Assembly (NCBI GenBank): GCA_036655755.1
Contig: JAVVPN010000014.1
Coordinates: forward strand, 1 to 49,144
DNA: 49,144 bases
Source: JAUNSR01 sp036655755
GTDB lineage: Bacteria > Bacteroidota > Bacteroidia > Bacteroidales > JAUNSR01
Direction: 5' to 3'
How positions within the stretch are numbered: the stretch's first letter is position 1; every line of letters begins with the position of its first letter. The translations under genes were made by a program, and so were the position numbers. Positions 43,218-49,144 of the stretch are shown in pieces. The notes beneath the pieces are model-generated. The model saw only the letters and a list, made by a program, of their open reading frames with translations, made no database searches and was not told where the DNA came from.

Positions 43218-44873
43218 TTATAAAAACAGTTTCATATCTTCATCTACAGTTCCGATCGGAGCTAATCCGAAATTATCGACCAATACTTTTGCGATGTTCG
43301 GCGATAAGAACGCAGGCAATGTAGGCCCCAAATGGATATTCTTAACCCCCAACGAAAGTAGCGCAAGCAATACGATTACGGCTTTCTGCTCATACCATGC
43401 GATATTATAAGCGATCGGCAATTCATTGATATCGTTCAACTCAAATACTTCTTTCAGTTTCAGCGCAATCACAGCCAACGAGTAGCTGTCGTTACATTGT
43501 CCCGCATCCAATACGCGCGGAATGCCGTTGATATCACCCAAAGGCAATTTATTATAACGGTATTTTGCGCAACCCGCCGTCAGGATCACCGTATCTTTAG
43601 GAAGCGCCGCTGCGAAATCAGTATAATAACTACGCCCCTTCATACGTCCGTCACAGCCGGCCATTACAAAGAATTTGTGGATAGCGCCGGTTTTTACGGC
43701 CTCTACGATTTTATCTGCCAGCGCAAACACCTGTGCATGTGCAAATCCCCCCACAATCTCCCCTTTCTCAATTGAAGTAGGAGCGGCACAACGTTTGGCA
43801 TGTTCTATAATCGCTGAAAAATCTTTCATACCCTCCGCATTCCGTTCTCCGATATGCGGGAATCCGTCAAAGCCGGCAGCTCCCGTTGTATAAATACGAT
43901 CGGTATAAGTAGCATTCGAGCGAGGAGGCACGATACAGTTGGTAGTAAACAACACCGGCCCGTTGAAACTCTCAAAATCGCGTGTCTGCTGCCACCATGC
44001 ACCACCGTAATTTCCAACAAAGTGTTTATATTTCTTGAATGCCGGATAATAATGGGCCGGCAACATTTCACTGTGGGTATATACGTCCACGCCGGTTCCT
44101 TCCGTTTGTTTCAGCAAATCTTCCATATCGCGCAAATCGTGACCGCTAATCAAGATAGCCGGATTATCGCGTACGTCCAGGCTCACTTTCGTAATCTCCG
44201 GGTTACCATAACGAGACGTATTCGCCTCATCCAGCAACGCCATCACCTTTACGCCATATTGCCCACACTCCAGTACCAGCGCAGTCAATTCGTCGCCACT
44301 CAACTCTTGTGTTGTCGCAACAAGCGCACGCTGTAAGAAAGCAACAATCGACTCATCCTGCGCGCCCAGATTATAGGCATGCTCGGCATACGCAGCCATC
44401 CCTTTCAAACCATACATCAACAACTCGCGCAAAGAGCGGATATCTTCGTTTTCAGTTGCCAAAACCCCTACCGTTTTTGCTTTTTCATGCATTTCGGCAA
44501 GCGTGCTTCCATGCCAGTTGCTACAATCGCAATTCAGGTCGCTTATATCAATGCCCTCACGCACGGCCAATGCCCGCGCTTCATCACGCAGCTCCTGGGC
44601 ACGTAAAATCTCTTTTTCAAAACGAAGGCTGTCGAAGTTGGCATTCGTAATAGTCATAAACAATGCATTCATAATAAACGCATTTGCTTCGGGCATCTCA
44701 ATCTGGCGCTGCTCTCTCAGACGTGTCGTATATTGGGCGATTCCTTTAGTCAGATAAAGGATCAGATCCTGTAAATCTGAAACTTCGGGTGTTTTACCAC
44801 ACATTCCTATTTTAGTACAACCGGTACCATGGGCCGCTTCCTGGCATTGGAAACAAAACATTGAATCTATCAT
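43218..44873 (-). CDS. hcp: Hydroxylamine reductase (hybrid-cluster protein)
   Basis: This 551-residue protein begins with the N-terminal iron-sulfur motif MFCFQCQEAAHGTGC plus IGMCG (Cys7, 10, 19, 25). The hybrid-cluster ligands are present in SGHDLRDME, FTTNCIVPP, TAGCAKYRYNKL, GQCNDSYS and the C-terminal Glu region. Hcp reduces hydroxylamine and acts as an NO reductase in anaerobes, protecting against nitrosative stress in the cytoplasm. I chose ATG 44873 (MIDSMFCF); ATG 44861 is also possible. The divergent gene at 45002 encodes its likely regulator, and a shared dyad lies at 44935-44952. Confidence 0.96.
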   Translation of the reverse strand: MIDSMFCFQCQEAAHGTGCTKIGMCGKTPEVSDLQDLILYLTKGIAQYTTRLREQRQIEMPEANAFIMNALFMTITNANFDSLRFEKEILRAQELRDEARALAVREGIDISDLNCDCSNWHGSTLAEMHEKAKTVGVLATENEDIRSLRELLMYGLKGMAAYAEHAYNLGAQDESIVAFLQRALVATTQELSGDELTALVLECGQYGVKVMALLDEANTSRYGNPEITKVSLDVRDNPAILISGHDLRDMEDLLKQTEGTGVDVYTHSEMLPAHYYPAFKKYKHFVGNYGGAWWQQTRDFESFNGPVLFTTNCIVPPRSNATYTDRIYTTGAAGFDGFPHIGERNAEGMKDFSAIIEHAKRCAAPTSIEKGEIVGGFAHAQVFALADKIVEAVKTGAIHKFFVMAGCDGRMKGRSYYTDFAAALPKDTVILTAGCAKYRYNKLPLGDINGIPRVLDAGQCNDSYSLAVIALKLKEVFELNDINELPIAYNIAWYEQKAVIVLLALLSLGVKNIHLGPTLPAFLSPNIAKVLVDNFGLAPIGTVDEDMKLFL

Positions 44874-44906
44874 AGCAAATCTGTTCTTTTTGTTATTTGA
44901 ATACGA

Positions 44907-44914
44907 CAAAAGTA
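44907..44914 (-). promoter_or_regulatory. hcp: -7 element of the hcp promoter
   Basis: On the minus strand this reads TACTTTTG, an exact TAnnTTTG match. The predicted start of transcription is near 44903, which puts the centre of the 44935-44952 dyad at about -40, the usual position for a Crp/Fnr-type activator. There is no good -33 element, as expected for an activated promoter. Confidence 0.6.
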
Positions 44915-44934
44915 GCGGATGCACGACAGAATAA

Positions 44935-44952
44935 GTGTAACAACTGTTACAC
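44935..44952. promoter_or_regulatory. Crp/Fnr-type (HcpR) operator between hcp and hcpR
   Basis: GTGTAACA, AC, TGTTACAC: a perfect 8-bp inverted repeat around two bases. Its size and TGTnAC-like halves fit a Crp/Fnr dimer. It lies between hcp and the Crp/Fnr gene and overlaps the -33 region of the latter, so it could activate hcp and limit its own regulator. Confidence 0.8.
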
Positions 44953-44968
44953 CTGACTGAATAATGTG

Positions 44969-44976
44969 TATTTTTA
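44969..44976 (+). promoter_or_regulatory. hcpR: -7-like element of the hcpR promoter
   Basis: TATTTTTA is one base off TAnnTTTG, 25 bases before the ATG at 45002. With a start near 44980, the dyad centre is at about -37, overlapping the -33 position. Confidence 0.45.
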
Positions 44977-45001
44977 CCAATAAGAATAAAATACAGAACA
45001 G

Positions 45002-45685
45002 ATGAGTGACAAATCAGAGTTAGACCGGATAGATCTGAAAAACTGTCCTATTTGCAATGGGATTCCGGCAAATATGCAAGACGCGTTTATCGATCAACTT
45101 GATTACAAGGTGCTTCACGTCAAGAAAGGAGAGATTATCGCCCGACAGGGAGATATCGTGAAAGCCTTATACCTGTTGGTTAAAGGGAGTGTAAAAACTG
45201 AAATGACCAACGAGGGTGGCCAAGTAATCGGCATCGAAAACATGAAAGCACCCCGCCCGCTGGCTCCCGCTTTTCTTTTCGCAGAGAGCAATCGATTCCC
45301 GGTAGATGTTACGGCGCTCGAACCGTCGGTAATCATACAGATTCCCAAAGAAGAAGTGATGAAGCAATTAGCCGTTAATCCCCATTTCATGCAAGGATAC
45401 CTCAAATTCAACGCCAACCGGACGCAGTTTCTGAGCGAAAAGTTAAAGCTGATGACCATCCGCACCATCCGTGGGAAACTGGCATATTATCTATTGCATC
45501 ATACCGCTTCGGGCGAAACCAGTTGCGTACTCGACCGCAATCAAACCGAACTTGCCGAACTCTTTGCGGTAGCCCGCCCTTCGCTGGCCCGCACAATTGC
45601 AGAACTCGAAGAAGAGGGGATTATCCGTCATGAAAAGAAAACCGTCTATATCCTTAACAGACATGCATTACAACAACTTATCTGA
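45002..45685 (+). CDS. hcpR: Crp/Fnr-family regulator, HcpR-like
   Basis: This 227-residue protein has a cyclic-nucleotide-binding-type sensor domain (about 30-130: KKGEIIARQGDIVKALYLLV), a dimer helix (about 135-160) and a C-terminal winged HTH (about 175-220: DRNQTELAELFAVARPSLAR). An N-terminal CPICNG motif is typical of this subgroup. HcpR regulators of Bacteroidota (such as that of Porphyromonas) sense nitric oxide through haem and turn on hcp. The position divergent from hcp, with a dyad between, strongly supports that role here. Its last 23 bases overlap the GNAT gene. Confidence 0.88.
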   Translation: MSDKSELDRIDLKNCPICNGIPANMQDAFIDQLDYKVLHVKKGEIIARQGDIVKALYLLVKGSVKTEMTNEGGQVIGIENMKAPRPLAPAFLFAESNRFPVDVTALEPSVIIQIPKEEVMKQLAVNPHFMQGYLKFNANRTQFLSEKLKLMTIRTIRGKLAYYLLHHTASGETSCVLDRNQTELAELFAVARPSLARTIAELEEEGIIRHEKKTVYILNRHALQQLI

Positions 45686-46202
45686 TCATACACCCCTGCA
45701 TATCCGACCCGCTGCAGCGGCCGATTTGCCCGCAATCATGGAACTGATCGGGCAGGCTCAATCCGACTTTAAAGCGGCCGGAATCGACCAATGGCAAGAT
45801 GGATATCCGAATGAAACCGCCATTCTTTCAGATATAAAAGCGTCCGAAAGTTATGTCATACTTTCGGACGATAAGATAGTAGCCACCGCCATGATATCAT
45901 TTGCCGGAGAACCCACCTATAATACAATAGAAGGGGCATGGATAACAGACAACCCGTATGCCGTGATTCACCGCGTAGCCGTAAACCGGGCCGTGAAAGG
46001 GCGTGGCATTGCCCGCCAAATTATAGAATGGACGCGCCAAATGTGTATCGACAACGGCATTCCGAGTATCCGTATCGATACCCACCAAGATAATAAAGCG
46101 ATGCAGCAATGCGCCGCCCGCGCGGGATTCCGCTATTGCGGAATTATCACCCTCACTTCGGGCGCAAAACGGCTCGCCTACGAAATGGCCACCGGAATCT
46201 GA
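45663..46202 (+). CDS. GNAT N-acetyltransferase
   Basis: This 179-residue protein starts MHYNNLSDHTPLHIRPAAAA, and the GNAT core follows: AVIHRVAVNRAVKGRGIARQ holds the acetyl-CoA loop and IRIDTHQDNKAMQQCAARAG the following helix. It is a cytoplasmic acetyltransferase of unknown substrate. ATG 45663 was chosen since the fold starts there; the frame is open further upstream only inside hcpR. It overlaps hcpR by 23 bases in a different frame, so translation may be coupled, and its 3' end overlaps the convergent MATE gene by 25 bases. Confidence 0.88.
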   Translation: MHYNNLSDHTPLHIRPAAAADLPAIMELIGQAQSDFKAAGIDQWQDGYPNETAILSDIKASESYVILSDDKIVATAMISFAGEPTYNTIEGAWITDNPYAVIHRVAVNRAVKGRGIARQIIEWTRQMCIDNGIPSIRIDTHQDNKAMQQCAARAGFRYCGIITLTSGAKRLAYEMATGI

Positions 46203-47545
46203 TCTGTCTCAATCAGATTCCGCTCCATCCATTTCTTACCGCGCCAACGCTTCAACAGAATCACCGCACGGAAGTTCTCGTCGATCATAAACGCAACCCA
46301 CATACCTACCAAGCCGTATCCCAGTGAGATACCCAACACCCAGCTCAAACCGGTGGCGAATACCCACATCGAGAATAGCCCCAGCATCACCGGAAATTTA
46401 GCATCCCCCGCCGAACGGAGCGCATTTACCATCGTCATATTTACCGTACGTCCAAATTCGAGTACAAAATCGACCAGCAAAATCACCACGCCGACTCGGA
46501 TGATCGATTCATTATCGGTCAATAAGCCGAAAATAAGCGAACCGAAAGCGGCTACCAGCCCCGAAATAATCGCGGTAATCACCATGGCGGTTTTTAATGA
46601 ATCAAGACAAATATGATACGCGTCCTCTTTACGTCCCTCTCCGATCAACTGCCCTACCAGAATGGAATTGCCAAAGGAGATCGCCAAGGCGAAAAGATAA
46701 GAGAACATCACGATATTCATCGCATACGTGCGCGTAACCACCGCTTCCACCGCAATCAAATTGGTAAACATCGTTACCACCACCTGCGAAAGTGAATAGC
46801 TGATTTGCTCGCCGGCGGCCGGCATACCGATACCCAGCATTTTTCGTAACTCGCCAAACGGGAAAGGAAATAATAGTTTTCGGGGAATACGGGGCAAAAT
46901 CGTGCGCATCAATAAGACGATAAGAATCACCAGCGCAATCACACGGCTTACCGAGGTAGCCCAAGCAGCACCCTCCGCTCCCATTTCGGGCAAACCGAAA
47001 TTGCCAAAGATCAAGGCATAATTACCTACGGCATTCAATATATTCACAACCAGCGTTACAAACATCGGGAATTTAGCCAGATTCGCACTCCTTAATACGG
47101 CTGCGATGGTAAGACTAAGCGACTGAACAAACGCAAACCCGCCAATAATTCGAAGATAGCGCACCCCGTCGTCCATCAGTTCGGGTGCAAGATGCATCAT
47201 CCGCAGCAGAAACTCACCGTTAAAGAAAAGCAATACGCTGAGCAACAACCCCAGCAGCAAATTAAAAATAAGCGACACACCGATTATCTGAACCAGTTTT
47301 TCACGTTTGCCTGCACCATAATACTGCGCACAAAGCACCGACGTACCAAGCGTCGTGACCTGGAACACCAGTATCACCATATTAAACACCTGGTTCACCA
47401 CCCCTACTGCGGCAACGGCATTATCGGCATACTTACTTAACATCACCGTATCCATCATTCCCAACATCATCGCCAGCAAGCTATCGATGAATATAGGCAC
47501 GGTAAGATAAAGCAGTCGCCGTCTGATCACTTTTTTATCGTCCAT
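46178..47545 (-). CDS. MATE-family efflux transporter
   Basis: This 455-residue protein has 12 transmembrane helices in two halves: MMDTVMLSKYADNAVAAVGV near 30-49 is the typical helix 1-2 motif of the first half, and FGNSILVGQLIGEGRKEDAY the counterpart in the second. MATE proteins expel drugs, organic cations or other small molecules using Na+ or H+ gradients; the substrate is unknown. ATG 47545 (MDDKKVIRRR) was chosen. The promoter element lies at 47592-47599. The 3' end overlaps the GNAT gene by 25 bases. Confidence 0.93.
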   Translation of the reverse strand: MDDKKVIRRRLLYLTVPIFIDSLLAMMLGMMDTVMLSKYADNAVAAVGVVNQVFNMVILVFQVTTLGTSVLCAQYYGAGKREKLVQIIGVSLIFNLLLGLLLSVLLFFNGEFLLRMMHLAPELMDDGVRYLRIIGGFAFVQSLSLTIAAVLRSANLAKFPMFVTLVVNILNAVGNYALIFGNFGLPEMGAEGAAWATSVSRVIALVILIVLLMRTILPRIPRKLLFPFPFGELRKMLGIGMPAAGEQISYSLSQVVVTMFTNLIAVEAVVTRTYAMNIVMFSYLFALAISFGNSILVGQLIGEGRKEDAYHICLDSLKTAMVITAIISGLVAAFGSLIFGLLTDNESIIRVGVVILLVDFVLEFGRTVNMTMVNALRSAGDAKFPVMLGLFSMWVFATGLSWVLGISLGYGLVGMWVAFMIDENFRAVILLKRWRGKKWMERNLIETDQIPVAIS

Positions 47546-47591
47546 TTTTACCTTAAAATAACACACTTTGTAACAACCTGTTTTTCGGGCA

Positions 47592-47599
47592 CAAAGATA
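47592..47599 (-). promoter_or_regulatory. -7 element of the MATE gene
   Basis: On the minus strand this reads TATCTTTG, an exact TAnnTTTG match, 46 bases before the ATG at 47545. Confidence 0.55.
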
Positions 47600-47638
47600 T
47601 AAAAAATGGGACCGTAATATTACCGCTCTTTTTAATTA

Positions 47639-47666
47639 ACTACCTATTATAAAATTACTACCTATT
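47639..47666. repeat. Short direct repeat
   Basis: ACTACCTATT occurs twice, at 47639-47648 and 47657-47666, 18 bases apart, upstream of the MATE promoter. It could be a regulator site, but nothing more can be said. Confidence 0.4.
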
Positions 47667-47676
47667 GAGGGGCTGT

Positions 47677-47820
47677 TTGCTCACCAGCAACCCAAGGTTC
47701 CTTCGCGAAGAACCCGATGTTTGCTCACGAGCAACTTGAATGTCGCTCACGGAGCAACCATTGAATTCTCCGCGAGCGAACATCAGGTTCTTCGCGAGCG
47801 ACATTCAAGTTGCTCGCGGA
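47677..47820. repeat. Cluster of short interleaved palindromes
   Basis: This GC-richer stretch lies in a 412-base gap without a gene. It holds several short palindromes about 22-25 bases apart: TTGCTCACCAGCAA (47677-47690), GGTTCCTTCGCGAAGAACC (47696-47714), TTGCTCACGAGCAA (47721-47734) and GTCGCTCACGGAGCAAC (47742-47758), then further related words. In addition, segment 47705-47726 is the inverted match of 47774-47795 (20 of 22), and 47729-47748 is the perfect inverted match of 47796-47815, in the order A, B, A', B'. No protein-like frame is evident. Confidence 0.8.
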
Positions 47821-47898
47821 CTATCATTAAGAGGGATACGGGTTAGTTGCGATAGAGATATCTCATATTCTTGGCGGGTACTTAATGGATGAAAAAAG

Positions 47899-47942
47899 AG
47901 TATGCCCGGATAATCTAATTGCATCGACTATCCGGGCATACT
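47899..47942 (-). terminator. Terminator of the dehydrogenase gene
   Basis: A perfect 14-bp stem, AGTATGCCCGGATA (47899-47912) with its complement at 47929-47942, and a 16-base loop. On the minus strand it is followed by CTCTTTTTTC. It lies 15 bases past the stop of the gene at 47958. Confidence 0.88.
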
Positions 47943-47957
47943 GGTTCTACTAATACA

Positions 47958-48824
47958 TTATGATAATTTGTCAGATGCATTTAATAACACTTGAACAATA
48001 GAAGTTCCATCTTTCTCACCAAGTCCGTCAATAGCAGCCTGATTATATATAGACAATGCATCCTCAAGTATTTTCGTTGGAATTTCCAGTGATTTTAGTG
48101 TTGTTATTGCAGTTTCAGCCACCACTTTGAAACTATCTACCGAGGCCATTACCTGATCAAAATCACGCGCAAGGATTGAAGGTATGAAATATTCTGCACC
48201 CGGTACCATCATAGCGACCTGTTGTGAAATAATTTGCTGCGGTATATTTAGTTTTATAGCCACTGCCCCCGAATATGCGACCAGAAGATTCATGAATACC
48301 GATCCAAATAGCATCGGACTTTCAGCTTTCGAAGCATTCGCTATATTTCCCACATAAAAAATATCACTTCCTACATTTTGAAGTAGAGCTTTCCACCACT
48401 CCTCTTCCTCCTTCTTGCATCCCAGCAAAAAAGAACCATTTTGGGTAATCAATTGCTCACTACCGCAAAGAATGGATATTTCAGCTAAAGATCCACCATA
48501 CAATGCCACTTCATTCGCAATCTCTTCAATTTCTTTGTAATTTGTTGTCGATGCATTTAGTATTCTTTTTCCATTTAATACGGATTTGACTTTCTCATCC
48601 AGTATCACATTGCGTAGCGCCGCACCATCTGCCAAAACAACAATTGCCGCATCCGACATTTCAATGGCCTGCTCGGGTGTATCAACCACTTTTGCTCCCA
48701 ATTCCACCAAAGCCGCTGTCTTTTCCTTTGTTCGGTTGTAAACCACTACTTCCTGTCCTGCATTTAACATCCCTTGAGCCATTCCACTTCCCATGGTGCC
48801 TGTCCCTAAAATTGCAATTTTCAT
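47958..48824 (-). CDS. NAD(P)-binding beta-hydroxyacid dehydrogenase-like protein
   Basis: This 288-residue protein starts MKIAILGTGTMGSGMAQGML, a Rossmann NAD(P)-binding motif (GTGTMG), followed by VVYNRTKEKTAALVELGAKV, in which the NRT suggests NADP preference. The usual substrate motif DAPVSGG is replaced by LAEISILCGSEQLI and the catalytic Lys lies in the KAESPMLFGS stretch where homologues read KLxxN. It therefore belongs to the 3-hydroxyisobutyrate dehydrogenase/imine reductase-type superfamily, with altered substrate residues. It is divergent from the partial gene at 49010. A -7 element TACCTTTG lies at 48884-48877. Confidence 0.88.
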   Translation of the reverse strand: MKIAILGTGTMGSGMAQGMLNAGQEVVVYNRTKEKTAALVELGAKVVDTPEQAIEMSDAAIVVLADGAALRNVILDEKVKSVLNGKRILNASTTNYKEIEEIANEVALYGGSLAEISILCGSEQLITQNGSFLLGCKKEEEEWWKALLQNVGSDIFYVGNIANASKAESPMLFGSVFMNLLVAYSGAVAIKLNIPQQIISQQVAMMVPGAEYFIPSILARDFDQVMASVDSFKVVAETAITTLKSLEIPTKILEDALSIYNQAAIDGLGEKDGTSIVQVLLNASDKLS

Positions 48825-48876
48825 ATCTTTATTGTTTATGTTATACGTAGAATTAATATTCTCTTTTTCTATAACA

Positions 48877-48884
48877 CAAAGGTA
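48877..48884 (-). promoter_or_regulatory. -7 element of the dehydrogenase gene
   Basis: On the minus strand this reads TACCTTTG, an exact TAnnTTTG match, 52 bases before the ATG at 48824. No clear -33 element was seen. Confidence 0.45.
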
Positions 48885-49009
48885 TTACGACCGGTAATCA
48901 CAGGCATGTACACAACACCCCGAATAATGGTATTTATCGAAAGTATATACATCTTTATCAGTGATTTAATATAACTTTATAGTCTAAACCAAAAATATGT
49001 GCCTAAATT

Positions 49010-49144
49010 ATGAATGCAACCGTTTCCTCGAATACAGAATTGATAATAGGGAGCTCAAATATGGCTTCTTATTTAAATAAGGTAGTGGATGTAGGATTTA
49101 CAACATTATTTATTTGCATAGAAGGAGAAGCAGAGATTCTTCTT
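49010..49144 (+). CDS. Partial protein, N-terminal 45 residues, possibly a regulator
   Basis: ATG at 49010 opens a frame that stays open to the window end. It starts MNATVSSNTELIIGSSNMAS and continues with VDVGFTTLFICIEGEAEILL. The strand pattern with an I-EGEAEILL turn recalls the start of a cupin-type sensor domain, as in AraC-family regulators; this is a guess from 45 residues. It is divergent from the dehydrogenase gene, which fits a regulator-target pair. Confidence 0.45.
   Translation, partial: MNATVSSNTELIIGSSNMASYLNKVVDVGFTTLFICIEGEAEILL

Noticed and set aside
47677..47820. CRISPR array
   Set aside because: The repeated words are short palindromes with several mismatches, the segments between them are themselves related, and there are no cas genes nearby.

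Overview
This window looks like a chromosomal segment of a member of the Bacteroidales (phylum Bacteroidota). The AT-rich intergenic DNA carries TAnnTTTG-type -7 promoter elements, several with a TTTG-like element 19-21 bases upstream. Two proteins end in type IX secretion (T9SS) sorting domains, which points away from typical gut Bacteroides and toward a Tannerellaceae-, Dysgonomonadaceae- or Paludibacter-like lineage. Many families here (DUF4250, DUF3098, DUF2723, DUF4838, TPR-TM-HTH regulators) are typical of the phylum. The genus is inference. No rRNA, tRNA, CRISPR array, integrase, transposase or prophage gene was seen, and no gene looks frameshifted.

Layout. Bases 1-6000 hold a partial unknown gene, a lipocalin, a large SF1 helicase with a C-terminal nuclease-like domain, a small lipoprotein, a SMUG2-type uracil-DNA glycosylase and a membrane protein. 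Bases 6100-9400 hold a GH29 alpha-L-fucosidase with an unusual N-terminal extension, a small thioredoxin-fold protein and a DUF1847 protein. Bases 9400-12600 form a minus-strand operon: YgiB/UPF0323-like lipoprotein, glutathionylspermidine-synthase-like ATP-grasp enzyme, DUF1904 protein, exported metallophosphoesterase. Bases 12700-16700 hold a small hypothetical gene, a voltage-gated K+ channel with a C-terminal zinc-ribbon-like tail, a DUF2293 protein, a GNAT-nitrilase fusion and a DUF4250 gene. Bases 16700-23800 hold a secreted DUF4838 glycosidase-like protein divergent from a TPR-TM-HTH regulator, then DUF2723 and DUF3098 membrane proteins. Bases 23800-30700 hold a 1461-residue T9SS cargo protein and a translationally coupled pair of acyltransferase-fold proteins. 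Bases 30700-33900 form a minus-strand operon of ResB and CcsA cytochrome c maturation proteins and a tri-haem cytochrome c peroxidase. Bases 34000-38000 hold a DMT transporter, an OmpA-like protein and a coupled pair ending in an RluA-type pseudouridine synthase with a long N-terminal extension. Bases 38100-43200 hold a lipoprotein that resembles a free-standing subtilisin propeptide, a T9SS subtilisin-like protease, an ArcD-like antiporter and a second DMT transporter. Bases 43200-49144 hold hydroxylamine reductase (hcp) divergent from a Crp/Fnr regulator (HcpR-like) with a clear shared operator, a GNAT, a MATE transporter, a cluster of short interleaved palindromes, a beta-hydroxyacid dehydrogenase-like gene and the start of a further gene.

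The clearest functional units are the nitrosative-stress pair hcp/hcpR, the haem-peroxidase plus cytochrome-maturation operon, the exported carbohydrate-degrading genes (GH29, DUF4838 with its regulator), and the T9SS protease with its propeptide-like partner. The observations most worth checking are the propeptide-like lipoprotein, the palindrome cluster near 47.7 kb, the helicase-nuclease as a possible defence or repair gene, and the hcp operator geometry.
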